Below are positions 51,035 through 60,388 of a DNA stretch of 64,000 nt, piece after piece. The DNA is from AC-49 sp963817035 (GTDB taxonomy: Bacteria; Actinomycetota; Thermoleophilia; Solirubrobacterales; Solirubrobacteraceae): the NCBI GenBank assembly GCA_963817035.1, contig CAWFMM010000004.1, positions 496,001 to 560,000 on the forward strand. Reading direction: 5' to 3'. A model generated the notes under the pieces. That model had not been told where the DNA came from and did not search any database. It saw only the letters and a list, made by a program, of their open reading frames with translations. The translations under genes were made by a program, and so were the position numbers. Every line of letters begins with the position of its first letter. Position 1 is the first letter of the stretch.

Positions 51035-52066
51035 TCAGACGATGCCGACGATGTACGCGCAGACCCAGTTGCTCGCGCCCGCGCCGTTGTTCCACAGCTT
51101 GGCCGCGAGGCGATCCTGCTCGGCCTTCGAGGCCTGGTAGGCGTGCTGCGTCGAGCCGCCCAGGCCCTTCCAGGTCGAATCGATGATCTGGTAGTAGCCC
51201 GACGCGGTCGCCCAGTTCAGCCCGGTGTTCTGGCCGCCCGACTCGCACTGCACGACCGCCCACGGGATCGCCCACGGGCCGCCGGGTCCGACGTTGCTGA
51301 CCCGTGCCTTCTCCTGTGCCGCGATCAGGCGCGTGAGGATCGTCTGCGCACGGATGCGACTGGCCCGCGCGGCGCTCAGCGCGTCCTGGCGCGCGGCGCG
51401 GGCCTGGACGAGCGTCTTCTGGCGCTCGGCCAGCCCCGCGCCGATCTGGGCCAGCGCGTTGCGTTGCATGCGCAGGACCACGGCCGCGGCGCGCTGGCGC
51501 TGCTCGAGCGTGTCGAGCACGCCGCGCTCGTGGCGGGCGTCGGCGCGGGCGTTGCGCACGAGCCGGACGATGTCGCGATCGGCGCGCTGGATGCGGCGCA
51601 TGAAGTCGACAGTGTCGAGCAGCTGGCTGAAGCCCCTGGCCTCGAAGACGACGGTGACGAGATCCGGCGGCGGGTTCTCGTACTGGTCGCGTAGGACCGC
51701 GGCGAGGCGGTTGCGGACGTTGGCGAGGCGCACCGCGAGCAGGACCGCGCGGCGACGCTGGTAGTTGAGCTCGGCCAGCGTCCGCTGCTCGCGTGTCTCG
51801 GCCTGGTTGAGCTGTGATTGCGCGGAGTTGAGCCGTCCCTGGAGGATCGAGACCGACCGTTCGGTCTGGTGCTCGAGCCGGTCGATCCGCGCGATCGCGC
51901 TCGACAGGGTTCGCTCGTGGGCCTGCCCGGTGTTGATCGTGCTTTGAAGCTGACCCCGGCTCTGCTGCGCCGAGGCGCGACCGGCCGTGTTGACCCAGCC
52001 GCCGACGATCGCGGCGAAGGCGAGCGTGAGAACGGCGGTGAGGGGTGCGAAGCGAGATGCAGTCAT
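51035..52066 (-). CDS. Secreted peptidoglycan hydrolase: coiled coil plus transglycosylase-like domain
   Basis: A 343-residue exported protein. Signal peptide SRFAPLTAVLTLAFAAIVGGWVNTAGRASA, then about 210 residues of coiled coil of the CwlO/RipA type (QLQSTINTGQAHERTLSSAIARIDRLEHQTE onward), then a C-terminal Rpf/transglycosylase-like domain with the catalytic Glu in AVVQCESGGQNTGLNWATASGYYQIIDSTWKGLGG. The coiled coil probably keeps the enzyme idle until FtsEX-like activation. The ATG at 52066 is preferred to longer in-frame starts as it gives the signal peptide directly. Confidence 0.85.
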   Translation of the reverse strand: MTASRFAPLTAVLTLAFAAIVGGWVNTAGRASAQQSRGQLQSTINTGQAHERTLSSAIARIDRLEHQTERSVSILQGRLNSAQSQLNQAETREQRTLAELNYQRRRAVLLAVRLANVRNRLAAVLRDQYENPPPDLVTVVFEARGFSQLLDTVDFMRRIQRADRDIVRLVRNARADARHERGVLDTLEQRQRAAAVVLRMQRNALAQIGAGLAERQKTLVQARAARQDALSAARASRIRAQTILTRLIAAQEKARVSNVGPGGPWAIPWAVVQCESGGQNTGLNWATASGYYQIIDSTWKGLGGSTQHAYQASKAEQDRLAAKLWNNGAGASNWVCAYIVGIV

Positions 52067-52189
52067 ACGAGCACGGCGGCCGACCAACGCTAGACGCGGT
52101 GCTGGGGGCCGCGAAGCGCTGCAAGGGGTCGTGCGCGGACCGCGTACGTCTGAGGATCGCAAGACGTGGCCGCGCAGTAGGGTCGGCGG

Positions 52190-52492
52190 ATGCTCGCACC
52201 CGTCGCGCGGCTGGAGCATCCGGAGGTGCACGAGGTTGTCGCCTCAGCGCACTGCATCGAGCGCTTCCGCCAGCGCATGCCGATCCGGACGCCCGGAGCC
52301 CAGGAGGTCATGGATGGCATCGTCGCGGCGCTCGAGCAGGCCGACGTGAGCCGCTGGCCGCCGGCGTGGGCGATCTCCGATACCGCCGTCGAGTGGTGGG
52401 CGGTGAGCGGCGATCTCGCGTTCCCGCTCGCGCGCGCGAACCGTCCCGGCCGCTGGCTGGCGGTCACCTGCCTGCGCGCCGGAAAGCCCTGA
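52190..52492 (+). CDS. Hypothetical protein, 100 aa
   Basis: A 100-residue soluble protein: a helical start with HCIERFRQRMPIRTPGAQEV, a Trp-rich strand region (RWPPAWAISDTAVEWWAV) and FPLARANRPGRWLAVTCLRAG. TAGGGT (52178-52183) lies 6 nt before the ATG, the leaderless pattern, which supports the gene. The HALERFxxR-like opening followed by strands recalls small RNase-like or toxin-like families, but I cannot assign one. Confidence 0.6.
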   Translation: MLAPVARLEHPEVHEVVASAHCIERFRQRMPIRTPGAQEVMDGIVAALEQADVSRWPPAWAISDTAVEWWAVSGDLAFPLARANRPGRWLAVTCLRAGKP

Positions 52493-52501
52493 CGGCGCGG
52501 A

Positions 52502-53377
52502 TCAGCCGAGCTGGTGGGCGTGGCGGCCGTGCACGTCGGCCGAATAGAAGTGCTGGCTGTTCTTGTAATAGGCCAGCCACTGCAGCTTGTTGTTGAAGTC
52601 GTAGTCGAGGACCAGGTAGTTGATCCCCTTGGTCGGGCGGTTGATGTGCTTGAGCATCCGCGTCGGCCCCAGCGGATCGATCTTGCTCAGCGGGATTACC
52701 GGCTGCTGACCGAACCCACCCGACGCCGTCGTGTCGGTGCTCGACGTGCCGTTGTAGTCGACGTAGATGTTTCGGATCTGCCGCGACGACGTCATCGTCT
52801 GGGCGACCAGGTTCTCGGGCGCGACGCGAAGGTGCACGAGCTGACCCTTGCCGTACATCGACTTGACGAACTTGGCCAGCGCGGTCGGCCGCGCGAGGGA
52901 GCCGGCCGCGATCCCGACCGGCGGCCTGCTCGGGGCCGATGGCGTCGGGGTATGCGACGTCGGCGACGAGGTCGACGGGGTCGGAGCGTTGAACGGCAGC
53001 GAGTTGGTGATCGAGCTGATCGCCTTCTTGCCCGTGTTGAGCGCGAGCTTGAGCGGGATCCCGATGATCGCGATCGCCACGATCACCGAGACGATCGTCG
53101 TTATGCCACGTCCGCCACCGCCGCCGACCGAGCGGCTCGCGGAGCGGTTGGACATCGACACCGGCGGCAGCCCGGACGACCCAGGACGCGGCGGCGCGGC
53201 GGTGAACGTCGGCGCCGCGGAGAGGCCGGATGCCGTGCTTGCCGACTCGGTCGAGTCGGGCACCGGGGACGGCGTGGCCGGCGGCGGCGACCACGTCGGC
53301 ACGCCGGGCGGAGGAGATCCGGGGATCGGCGTCGAGCCGGAGCCGATTTCGTTGCCAAAGGCGTCGCGTTCAGCCAC
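52502..53377 (-). CDS. Hypothetical Pro/Ser-rich membrane-anchored protein
   Basis: A 291-residue protein: a cytoplasmic Pro/Ser/Thr-rich N-terminal 90 residues, one membrane helix (GITTIVSVIVAIAIIGIPLKLAL), a second Pro/Ser/Thr linker, then an extracytoplasmic domain of about 130 residues (LAKFVKSMYGKGQLVHLRVAPENLVAQTM to YDFNNKLQWLAYYKNSQHFYSADVHG). The last part resembles nothing I can name. GTG start with TAGGCT (53389-53384) 6 nt upstream. It is divergent from the peptide-binding lipoprotein gene. Confidence 0.65.
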   Translation of the reverse strand: MAERDAFGNEIGSGSTPIPGSPPPGVPTWSPPPATPSPVPDSTESASTASGLSAAPTFTAAPPRPGSSGLPPVSMSNRSASRSVGGGGGRGITTIVSVIVAIAIIGIPLKLALNTGKKAISSITNSLPFNAPTPSTSSPTSHTPTPSAPSRPPVGIAAGSLARPTALAKFVKSMYGKGQLVHLRVAPENLVAQTMTSSRQIRNIYVDYNGTSSTDTTASGGFGQQPVIPLSKIDPLGPTRMLKHINRPTKGINYLVLDYDFNNKLQWLAYYKNSQHFYSADVHGRHAHQLG

Positions 53378-53488
53378 GGCGCCAGCCTAGCCGAGCCGTG
53401 GTCGGCCTGCCAACGCAGGCAACGGCGGGTTGCTGGCGAATCCCTCCACGCCGGACCCTATATTTCAGCCTCCACAGGAGAGGATCGT

Positions 53489-55264
53489 TTGCCCGTGCCG
53501 CGCCGTGTTGCCCTGATTGCCGCGCTGGCTGCCAGCACGATGTTGGCCGCGCTTGCCTCCGGCTGCGGTTCGAGCAGCGACTCGGCCACCACCGCCGCGA
53601 CCGGCGCCAACGCCCCGCCGGCGAGCGCTCACCGCGGCGGCACCGTGACGGTGATGATGGCCTCCGACATCGACTACCTCGACCCCGGCGAGACCTACTA
53701 CTCGCCCGGCTACATGGTCCAGTACGCGGTCAACCGCACGCTCTACAACTTCGAGCCCCGCGATCTGGCCACCCCGCACCCGGATCTCGCCACCGGCCCG
53801 CCGGAGATCTCCGCCGACGCCAAGACGATCACGATCCACCTTCGCTCCGGCATCCACTACGCGCCGCCGGTCAACCGTGCGGTCGTCGCCGACGACGTCA
53901 AGTACGCGATCGAGCGCGGCTTCTCGGCCCACGTGCCCAGCGGCTACGCGACGCTCTACTTCGGCGTGATCGATGGTGCCCCGACGACGCCGCCCGACAA
54001 GGTGCCCGACATCCGTGGGATCCAGACGCCCGATGCGCACACGGTCGTGCTGAAGCTGACCAAGCCCTACGCGGCCACCGTCCTCGGCGGTCTGACCCTG
54101 CCGCTGAGCGTGCCGGTGCCGCGTAGCTACGCGGCACCGTACGACGCCCACAACCCGTCGACCTACTCCCAGCACCTCGCGTTCGTCGGTCCGTACATGA
54201 TCCCCCACAACGCCTCGGGCAAGCTGACGGGCTACAAGCCGAGTCGCTCGATCTCGCTCGTGCGCAACCCGAACTGGAACCCGAAGACCGACGATCGCCC
54301 CGCCTACCTCGACTCGATCCAGTTCTCCGAGGGGCACACCGACACCGAGGTTGCCAGCCGCCAGATAATCGCCGGCTCGCACATGGTCAACGGCGACTTC
54401 TCCCCGACGCCGACGGTCATCCAGCGGGCGCTGAAGTCGACGCCGTCGCAGATCTCGATCACCCCGAACGCCACGTTCCGCGCCGTGTCGATGAACACGA
54501 CCCTGCCGCCGTTTAACAACATCAACGTGCGCAAGGCGGTCATCGCGGTGTTCGACCGCCAGGCCCTGCTGCTCTCGCGTGGCGGGACGATCCAGGGCAC
54601 CCCGGCGTGGGCGTTCCTGCCGCCCGGCATCCCGGGGTTCACAGAGAGCGGCGGACTGCGCGCGCCGGCGCAGTTCGACTACATGCAGAACTTCAACGGT
54701 GACCTGGAACTGGCGCAGTCCTACATGCGCAAGGCGGGCTACCCGTCGGGCGCGTACACCGGCCCGGTTCATCCGCTGCTCGTCGGGATCGAGGGCGGGG
54801 CGCCCCAGAAGGCGGCCGAGATCACCCAGGCCCAGATGGCCAAGCTCGGCATCCACGTCAAGCTGCGCCTGACCACCGACGACGCCTACCTGACCAAGTT
54901 CTGCGGCGTGCCGAAGGCAAAGGTCGCGGTCTGCACATCGACGTCGTGGGGCAAGGACTTCCCCGACGCCCAGACGCTGCTGCAGCCGACGTTCGCCGGT
55001 GACGCGATCAGCGACGCCTACAACGCCAACACGTCGCAGCTCGACGACCCGGCGGTCAATGCGGCGATCGACGCCGCCCAGGCGGCGCCCCCGGGCGCGG
55101 CGCGCGCCGCGGCGTGGGCCAAGGTCAACACGCTCGTCGTCGGTCAAGCGCCGGCGGTGGTCTACCAGTGGGACAGGGTGCCGAACATCGAATCGCGCGA
55201 CGTCGATGGCGTGGTGAACCTCAACACCGGCGCCTTCGACCCCAGTTACACCTCGGTCCGCTGA
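53489..55264 (+). CDS. ABC transporter peptide/substrate-binding lipoprotein (SBP_bac_5)
   Basis: A 591-residue extracytoplasmic binding protein of the OppA/DppA family. Signal and lipobox: VALIAALAASTMLAALASGC. The family signature is in PPEISADAKTITIHLRSGIHYAPPVNRAVVADDVKYAIERG, followed by IRGIQTPDAHTVVLKLTKPYA and QLAFVGPYM-type regions. TTG 53489 is taken as start since AGGAGAGG (53476-53483) is 5 nt upstream; GTG 53495 is the alternative. No permease or ATPase genes follow, so it must use a distant partner or act alone. Confidence 0.88.
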   Translation: MPVPRRVALIAALAASTMLAALASGCGSSSDSATTAATGANAPPASAHRGGTVTVMMASDIDYLDPGETYYSPGYMVQYAVNRTLYNFEPRDLATPHPDLATGPPEISADAKTITIHLRSGIHYAPPVNRAVVADDVKYAIERGFSAHVPSGYATLYFGVIDGAPTTPPDKVPDIRGIQTPDAHTVVLKLTKPYAATVLGGLTLPLSVPVPRSYAAPYDAHNPSTYSQHLAFVGPYMIPHNASGKLTGYKPSRSISLVRNPNWNPKTDDRPAYLDSIQFSEGHTDTEVASRQIIAGSHMVNGDFSPTPTVIQRALKSTPSQISITPNATFRAVSMNTTLPPFNNINVRKAVIAVFDRQALLLSRGGTIQGTPAWAFLPPGIPGFTESGGLRAPAQFDYMQNFNGDLELAQSYMRKAGYPSGAYTGPVHPLLVGIEGGAPQKAAEITQAQMAKLGIHVKLRLTTDDAYLTKFCGVPKAKVAVCTSTSWGKDFPDAQTLLQPTFAGDAISDAYNANTSQLDDPAVNAAIDAAQAAPPGAARAAAWAKVNTLVVGQAPAVVYQWDRVPNIESRDVDGVVNLNTGAFDPSYTSVR

Positions 55265-55322
55265 CCCACGACGGCGACGACCGGCGCGCAACTTCCGCCC
55301 GATCTGCGACGTTCTGGGGACC

Positions 55323-56744
55323 ATGACGCGCCGTTGCCTCGTTCTTACCGTGCTGCTCTTGGCCGCGTTCGCGGGGCCGGCGCGCGCCGTGGGACCCGAG
55401 CTCGGGATCGCTGACGACCGCGTTCTCACGCAGTCCGCGAACGCCCCGGCGACCGCGGCCATCGCCGCCTGGAAGGCCCTGGGAGTCGACTCCGTGCGCA
55501 CGTTCGTCTCGTGGCAGCGCGTGTCGCCCGGCATCTCCGACAAGACGAAGCCGGGCGGTTTCAACCCGTCCAATCCCAACGACCCGAAGTACGACTTCGC
55601 GACCGTCGATCTCGCGGTCGCGCGGATTCGCGCGGCGGGATTGAACGTGATCCTGTCGATCACCGGGCCGGGGCCGCTGTGGACGTCGAGCAAGCCGAGC
55701 CTCGGCAAGAACGCCTGGGAGCCCAATGCGGCCGACTACGGGGCGTTCGTGTCGGCGGTCGCCAAGCGCTACCGAGGCAAGGTCCACCAATACGTCCTGT
55801 GGAACGAGCCCAACCAGCCGGCGAGCCTCTATCCCCAGGCCACGTGCGTCAAGCACCGCGGCTGCACGGCCGTCGCGCCGCACATCTACCGCAACCTGAT
55901 CCGCGCCGGCTACCCCGCGATCAAGGCGGTCGACCCCTCGGTGCCCGTCCTGATCGGCGCGCTGGCGCCGCGCGGGAACGGCGGCGGAACGAGCGCGAGC
56001 GTGACCTCGCCATTGACCTTCCTGCGCCTGATGGGCTGCGTGAACGCCAAGTTCCAGAAGCTGCGCAACGGCATGTGCAAGGGCTTCCAGCCGGCGACCG
56101 GCGACGGGCTCGCCTACCACGCCTACGGCATCACGAATCGCCCCGATCAGCCGTTCGCCGGCCCCAACGACGCCGATCTCGCCAGCCTGCCCAACCTCGA
56201 GGCGACGGTCGACCGGCTCCAGCGAATGGCCGTGCTCAAGGCGACGACCCAGCGCTTCGGCATCTACATCGATGAGTACGGCTACCAGACCAATCCGCCC
56301 GACCCGTCGCTCGGCGTGACGCCCGGCCAGCAGGACCTGTTCCTCCAACAGGGCGCGTACCTGGCGTGGCGCGACCCGCGGGTCAAGCTGTTCAGCCAGT
56401 ACATCTGGATCGACGAGCCCGTCCGCGACGCCGCTGCGGGCAACTACTCGGGCTTTCAGTCGGGGCTGCGCTACGTCAACGGCACGCCCAAGCCGGCGCT
56501 CGCCCATTTCGCCACACCGATCTTCTACGACGCCAAGCGCGGCCAGCTGTGGGGGCAGGAGCGCCCGGGGGGCAAGCACACGGTCACCGTCCAGCGCCGG
56601 CTGAAGGGCTCGTCGACGTGGACCACGCTGAAGGCGGTCGTCACCGACTCGCGCGGCTATTGGGGCCTCGGGGTCACCCGCATCAAGGGCGCGACCTACC
56701 GTTTCACCGACGGCTCGGTCGTCTCGGGCTCGACCATCGGCTAG
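55323..56744 (+). CDS. Secreted clan GH-A glycosidase-like protein (GH5/GH39 type)
   Basis: A 473-residue exported protein (signal MTRRCLVLTVLLLAAFAGPARA). TIM-barrel features of clan GH-A: ALGVDSVRTFVSWQRVSPG, LNVILSITGPGPLW, acid/base Glu in YVLWNEPNQPASLYPQ, LAYHAYG, and nucleophile candidate Glu in FGIYIDEYGYQTNPP. A C-terminal 65-residue beta domain (HTVTVQRRLKGSSTWTTLKAVVT) looks like a carbohydrate- or wall-binding module. Probably attacks an extracellular polysaccharide. It is related in design to the lipoprotein at 14869-16104. No clear promoter hexamer is close to the ATG. Confidence 0.75.
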   Translation: MTRRCLVLTVLLLAAFAGPARAVGPELGIADDRVLTQSANAPATAAIAAWKALGVDSVRTFVSWQRVSPGISDKTKPGGFNPSNPNDPKYDFATVDLAVARIRAAGLNVILSITGPGPLWTSSKPSLGKNAWEPNAADYGAFVSAVAKRYRGKVHQYVLWNEPNQPASLYPQATCVKHRGCTAVAPHIYRNLIRAGYPAIKAVDPSVPVLIGALAPRGNGGGTSASVTSPLTFLRLMGCVNAKFQKLRNGMCKGFQPATGDGLAYHAYGITNRPDQPFAGPNDADLASLPNLEATVDRLQRMAVLKATTQRFGIYIDEYGYQTNPPDPSLGVTPGQQDLFLQQGAYLAWRDPRVKLFSQYIWIDEPVRDAAAGNYSGFQSGLRYVNGTPKPALAHFATPIFYDAKRGQLWGQERPGGKHTVTVQRRLKGSSTWTTLKAVVTDSRGYWGLGVTRIKGATYRFTDGSVVSGSTIG

Positions 56745-56835
56745 CGCTATTTGGCTCTGCCGCTGGGTCGTTATGCGCCGTAAAACGGTGCGTCTCCTCG
56801 ACCGTTCCGTCCGGCCCAGGGGTACGCTGACCAGC

Positions 56836-57042
56836 ATGCCTATTCAGTTCTATGACGTGAAGAGCCGCCAAAAGGTCGACATCGCGGAGTCGGACGTGCG
56901 CCGGACGACCTACGAGCAGAAGGGCAAGGACGGGTCAACCAACACGCGCTATGCCCTTCGCGCCACCCACAACGGAACGAACCTCACGAAGTTCGTCAAG
57001 CAGGCTGACTGGGAAGCGCTGAGCAGCGCCCCCGTCGAGTAG
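56836..57042 (+). CDS. Conserved small hypothetical protein, 68 aa
   Basis: A 68-residue charged protein (PIQFYDVKSRQKVDIAESDVRRTTYEQKGKDGSTNTRYALRATHNGTNLTKFVKQADWEAL). TACGCT (56823-56828) lies 7 nt before the ATG, which fixes the start over a longer in-frame GTG/ATG at 56773. It probably forms a small beta-barrel-like fold with a final helix. No known function. It is followed by a strong hairpin. Confidence 0.7.
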   Translation: MPIQFYDVKSRQKVDIAESDVRRTTYEQKGKDGSTNTRYALRATHNGTNLTKFVKQADWEALSSAPVE

Positions 57043-57054
57043 TCGGGTCTGGGG

Positions 57055-57079
57055 GGCGCCCGCGGTTTCAGCGGGCGCC
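57055..57079. terminator. Hairpin terminator between convergent genes
   Basis: A perfect 9-bp GC stem GGCGCCCGC/GCGGGCGCC with a 7-nt loop, 13 bp after the 68-aa gene and 12 bp after the stop of the minus-strand epimerase-like gene. It can end both transcripts. Confidence 0.7.
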
Positions 57080-57090
57080 TCGATGTACCG

Positions 57091-58518
57091 TCAGGGGGCG
57101 GGCGTCCCGCCCGTTCCCCCGTCGCCCGGTGTTGTCGGTGGGGGCACGGTGGTTGGTGCTGTCGTGGTCGTCGCTGGCGGCGGTGCCGGGAAGGTCGTCG
57201 TCGTGGTCGGCGAGACGCCGCCGGTGCCCGGAGTGGTGGGCACGGCCGGGGTCGTCGGCGTCGTTGGCTTAGGCTTCTTCGGTGTGGTCGGCTTGGGCTT
57301 CGCCTTGGCCTTGGGCTTCGGGCACTGACGGTCGAGCTCCTCGGCGAACGACTTCCATGCCGCGCAGATCGTCGTGACGTTCGTGCGCTGACACAGCGCC
57401 TTGGCCTCGTCGCGGTTGAGCACGTGGTAGTTGAGGTCGGTGAGCGGGCCGTTGTAGCTGTAGCGCGACCAGCGGCCGGTGTCGAAGGATTTGATCCGCC
57501 GCGTCAGCGCCCGCAGCCCGGCCGTTTCGAGCGTGGCCACGACCGGGTTGTGCGAGGCCTGGGCGAGATCGTGGAGCGCGACGACCGCGTTGAGGTCGGC
57601 GTTGAGGACCAACTGCCCGGGCGCGAACGAGTACAGCGCGTACCAGTTGCCGTCGCGGCCGAGCGGCACCTTCACGCCGACCGGGGTGCGGCGCGAGTAC
57701 AGGCCGGCGAGCGTCACCGCCAGCGCCAGGTCCTTCGGGCGGCTGCGGGTCGTCGCCGCGGTCGTGTAAGCCTCGATCGCCGTCGCCTGCGACAGGCCGC
57801 TCGCCCACGGCGGAACGCCGCCGCCGTAGGGGAACTCGTACTCCCAGGTCGTCAGCCCGCTGCGCGGCGCGATCAGCGCGCGCATCTCGTCGAGGATCTT
57901 CAGGGCTTGGGTGTGCTTGGCCGGGTTCTCGGTGTGCAGCAGAGCGTTGGCGAAACCGAACGTGCCGTTGACCTGGAGCTGGAGGCCCATCCCCGGGTAG
58001 TACTGGTAGACGATCCCGCTGCCCGGAAACGAGATCCGTGCGGCGTGGGCGGTGACCTCGGCGCTGTGGGCCCTCGGCAGCGAACGCGCCGAGCGCGACT
58101 TCGGCGCCGTGCAGACCCGGCCCTTGGCCCCGGGCTCGCCGGGCGATCCGGCGGTCGGCGTGCGGTGCGCGGTCCACCACTGCACGTTGCGGCGCAGCAC
58201 GAGGAACACGAACGGCATCCGCTCGGGCGTCAGCGAGTTGCGCTTGGCGATGCCGCGGACGATCTTCACCGCCGCCCGGAGCTCCTTGAGGTTGGTGTCG
58301 GTGAGGCGGTGCAGCGACGTCAGCGCCGACATGTACGTCGCGTGCCACGCGTCGGCCTGGGCCTGGGTGATCGTCCCCTGAAGCTGGGCGTTGCCGAGCG
58401 CGGCGGCGACCGGGTCCTGAGGTGCGTCTGCGCCGCGCGACGCCGCGGGCGCAACCAGCGCGAGCGCCGCGAGCGCCAGCGCCGCGATCGTGCTGCGCGT
58501 GAACCGCATCTGACGCAT
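57091..58518 (-). CDS. Secreted D-glucuronyl C5-epimerase-like protein
   Basis: A 475-residue exported protein (signal RSTIAALALAALALVAPAASRG). The central (alpha/alpha) barrel carries YYPGMGLQLQVNGTFGFANALL, TWEYEFPYGGGVPPWASGLSQATAIEAYTTAA and WYALYSFAPGQLVLNADLNAVVALHDLAQ, the layout of the C5-epimerase C-terminal domain (WxSGxxQ, then a LNG-type strand). That family turns glucuronate to iduronate in polymers. The last 75 residues are Thr/Pro repeats, probably a wall-spanning linker. The active-site Tyr pattern is partial, so another uronate or glycan reaction is possible. Confidence 0.7.
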   Translation of the reverse strand: MRQMRFTRSTIAALALAALALVAPAASRGADAPQDPVAAALGNAQLQGTITQAQADAWHATYMSALTSLHRLTDTNLKELRAAVKIVRGIAKRNSLTPERMPFVFLVLRRNVQWWTAHRTPTAGSPGEPGAKGRVCTAPKSRSARSLPRAHSAEVTAHAARISFPGSGIVYQYYPGMGLQLQVNGTFGFANALLHTENPAKHTQALKILDEMRALIAPRSGLTTWEYEFPYGGGVPPWASGLSQATAIEAYTTAATTRSRPKDLALAVTLAGLYSRRTPVGVKVPLGRDGNWYALYSFAPGQLVLNADLNAVVALHDLAQASHNPVVATLETAGLRALTRRIKSFDTGRWSRYSYNGPLTDLNYHVLNRDEAKALCQRTNVTTICAAWKSFAEELDRQCPKPKAKAKPKPTTPKKPKPTTPTTPAVPTTPGTGGVSPTTTTTFPAPPPATTTTAPTTVPPPTTPGDGGTGGTPAP

Positions 58519-58597
58519 CGGACCGCCTTCGCCACAGTGGCCTCGGTCCCTGCCTGTGAACGCTCGCCCACAGGGCGCCGCCTACAATCTGCGCCTC

Positions 58598-60388
58598 GTG
58601 CCCTCTCGATTTCTCCCTACATCCGGCCGCGGCCGGATGGTCATCTCCCTGGCCGTGCTGGGCCTTGGGTGCGCGCTGGTCATGCAGTCGATGGGCTGGG
58701 CACAGACCTCGTACCTGGCGTTCTCCAAGGCGCTGGACCACGGGACGCCCCAGATCGACCAGTGGCATTGGGAGACCCGCGACAAGTCCTATTACAAGGG
58801 CCACTTCTTCTCGGTCAAGGCGCCGGGCCTACCGATGGCGACGCTGCCGGTCTACGCGCTGCTGCACGCGGTCGGGGCCGAGTCGATCGCCCACGACGCG
58901 CGCGTGACCGGCGAAGCCGGCGGCAAGAACCCATGGGCCTACCGCGGCCTGCAGATCGCCAACTACGGCAACTCGCGGTTGCGGGCGATCACGACACGCG
59001 AGGAGATCGTCGACGACGCGCCGATCACCTGGGTCCTCGTCCTCTTCGGCTGCCTGCTGCCCGCGCTCTACCTCGCCGCGCTCGTGGGTCGCGCGGCGGC
59101 CCGGATCGCGCCGGGGACCGGGATCGCCACGGCGCTGGCGCTCGCCGCGGGCACGTTGCTGCTGCCGTTCTCGACGCTGCTGTTCAGCCACGTGCTCAGC
59201 GCGCTGCTCGGCTTCGCCGCGTTCTGGGTCGCCTGGAACGAACGCGACCGGCCACCCAACCGCTGGCGCCTGATGCTGGCGGGCGTGTTCGGCGGTCTGG
59301 CGGTGACGATGGAGTACCCGCTGGCGATCGTCGCGGCGATCGTCGGGCTCTACGCGATCTCGCGCTCGCTGCCGACCCTGCTCGAGCGCGGGCGCCGCGC
59401 GGGCGCCTACGCCGTCGGCGGCCTCGCCGGCGTCGCGCCGCTGTTGCTCTACAACCAGTGGGCGTTCGGCTCGCCGCTGCACATGTCCTACGCCGACGCG
59501 GTGTCCCAGCCGGGCCTCACCGGCCACGACACGCTCGGGCTCAACAGCGGCGGGGTGTTCGGCATTACCGCGCCGCGCCTGCACGACGGCCTGAGCCTGC
59601 TCCTCGGCGGCCGCGGCCTGCTGACGTTGACGCCGATCCTCGTCGTCGCGATCGCCGGCGTCGTCGCGGTCCACCGTGGCGGTCGCAAGGCCGAGGCGTG
59701 GACGATCGCCGCCGTCGCGATCGCCTACCTGCTCTACGACGCCGGCTACTGGTTGCCGTTCGGCGGTGGCTCGCCCGGTCCACGCTTCCTGATCCCGGTC
59801 ATCCCGTTCCTCGGCGTCGGGCTCGGCCCGGCGTGGCGGCGCTGGCCCGCCCCGACGCTCGCCCTGAGCGCGGTCTCGGCGGCGATGATGACCATGGCCA
59901 CGGTCTCGCATCCGATGATCGGCTCCGACACGACCGGCGAGTGGTGGATGCGGATCTCCCACCTGCACCTCTTCCAGCACACACTGTTCGACGTGACCGG
60001 GCTCTGGCAGGGCTCGGCGACCGTGATCCCGATCGTCGTCCTGATCGCGCTCGGCCTCGGGCTCGGCGTCGCGACGATGGGCGCCGCGCACCTCGCGAGT
60101 GGCTGGCAGTGGGGCGTCGCCGCGCTCGGCGGCTGGTTCGCGGCCGCCGCGATCCTGCCCGGGCCGCTGGGCTGGGCGCCGTGCACGAAGCTGATCAAGG
60201 TCTGCGGGACGACATCGGCGGCCAAGGGCAACAGTGACGATCTCAACCTGCTGCTCGTCTGCGTGGCCGCGGGCGCGCTGGCCCTGGCGCTTGCCTGCGC
60301 CGCAGCGCGGTCAGGGCGAGAGCCGGTACACGATCACGCCACCACGAGCACGGCGCTCGATCCCGAGCCCATCCACGCTCCGGCTTAG
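58598..60388 (+). CDS. Polytopic membrane protein, GT-C glycosyltransferase-like
   Basis: A 596-residue protein with about twelve membrane helices. A long extracytoplasmic loop follows helix 1 (FSKALDHGTPQIDQWHWETRDKSYYKGHFFSVKAPGLPMATLPVYALL), where GT-C enzymes place their acidic catalytic residues, and a second (YWLPFGGGSPGPRFLIPVIPFLGVGL) carries the PRF element common in mannosyl- and arabinosyltransferases. It probably moves a sugar from a lipid carrier. GTG 58598 is chosen because TACAAT (58583-58588) lies 9 nt upstream. The last 78 bp overlap the convergent gene. Confidence 0.72.
   Translation: MPSRFLPTSGRGRMVISLAVLGLGCALVMQSMGWAQTSYLAFSKALDHGTPQIDQWHWETRDKSYYKGHFFSVKAPGLPMATLPVYALLHAVGAESIAHDARVTGEAGGKNPWAYRGLQIANYGNSRLRAITTREEIVDDAPITWVLVLFGCLLPALYLAALVGRAAARIAPGTGIATALALAAGTLLLPFSTLLFSHVLSALLGFAAFWVAWNERDRPPNRWRLMLAGVFGGLAVTMEYPLAIVAAIVGLYAISRSLPTLLERGRRAGAYAVGGLAGVAPLLLYNQWAFGSPLHMSYADAVSQPGLTGHDTLGLNSGGVFGITAPRLHDGLSLLLGGRGLLTLTPILVVAIAGVVAVHRGGRKAEAWTIAAVAIAYLLYDAGYWLPFGGGSPGPRFLIPVIPFLGVGLGPAWRRWPAPTLALSAVSAAMMTMATVSHPMIGSDTTGEWWMRISHLHLFQHTLFDVTGLWQGSATVIPIVVLIALGLGLGVATMGAAHLASGWQWGVAALGGWFAAAAILPGPLGWAPCTKLIKVCGTTSAAKGNSDDLNLLLVCVAAGALALALACAAARSGREPVHDHATTSTALDPEPIHAPA

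Noticed and set aside
52514..53488. A 916-codon frame extending the peptide-binding protein upstream by 325 codons
   Set aside because: The extension is antisense to the gene at 52502-53377 and has shadow composition. A ribosome binding site, TTG start and lipoprotein signal at 53489 define the real start.
57083..57328. A Gly/Val-rich 81-codon plus-strand frame
   Set aside because: It is the complement of the Thr/Pro repeat tail of the epimerase-like gene; repeats in one strand force repeats in the other.
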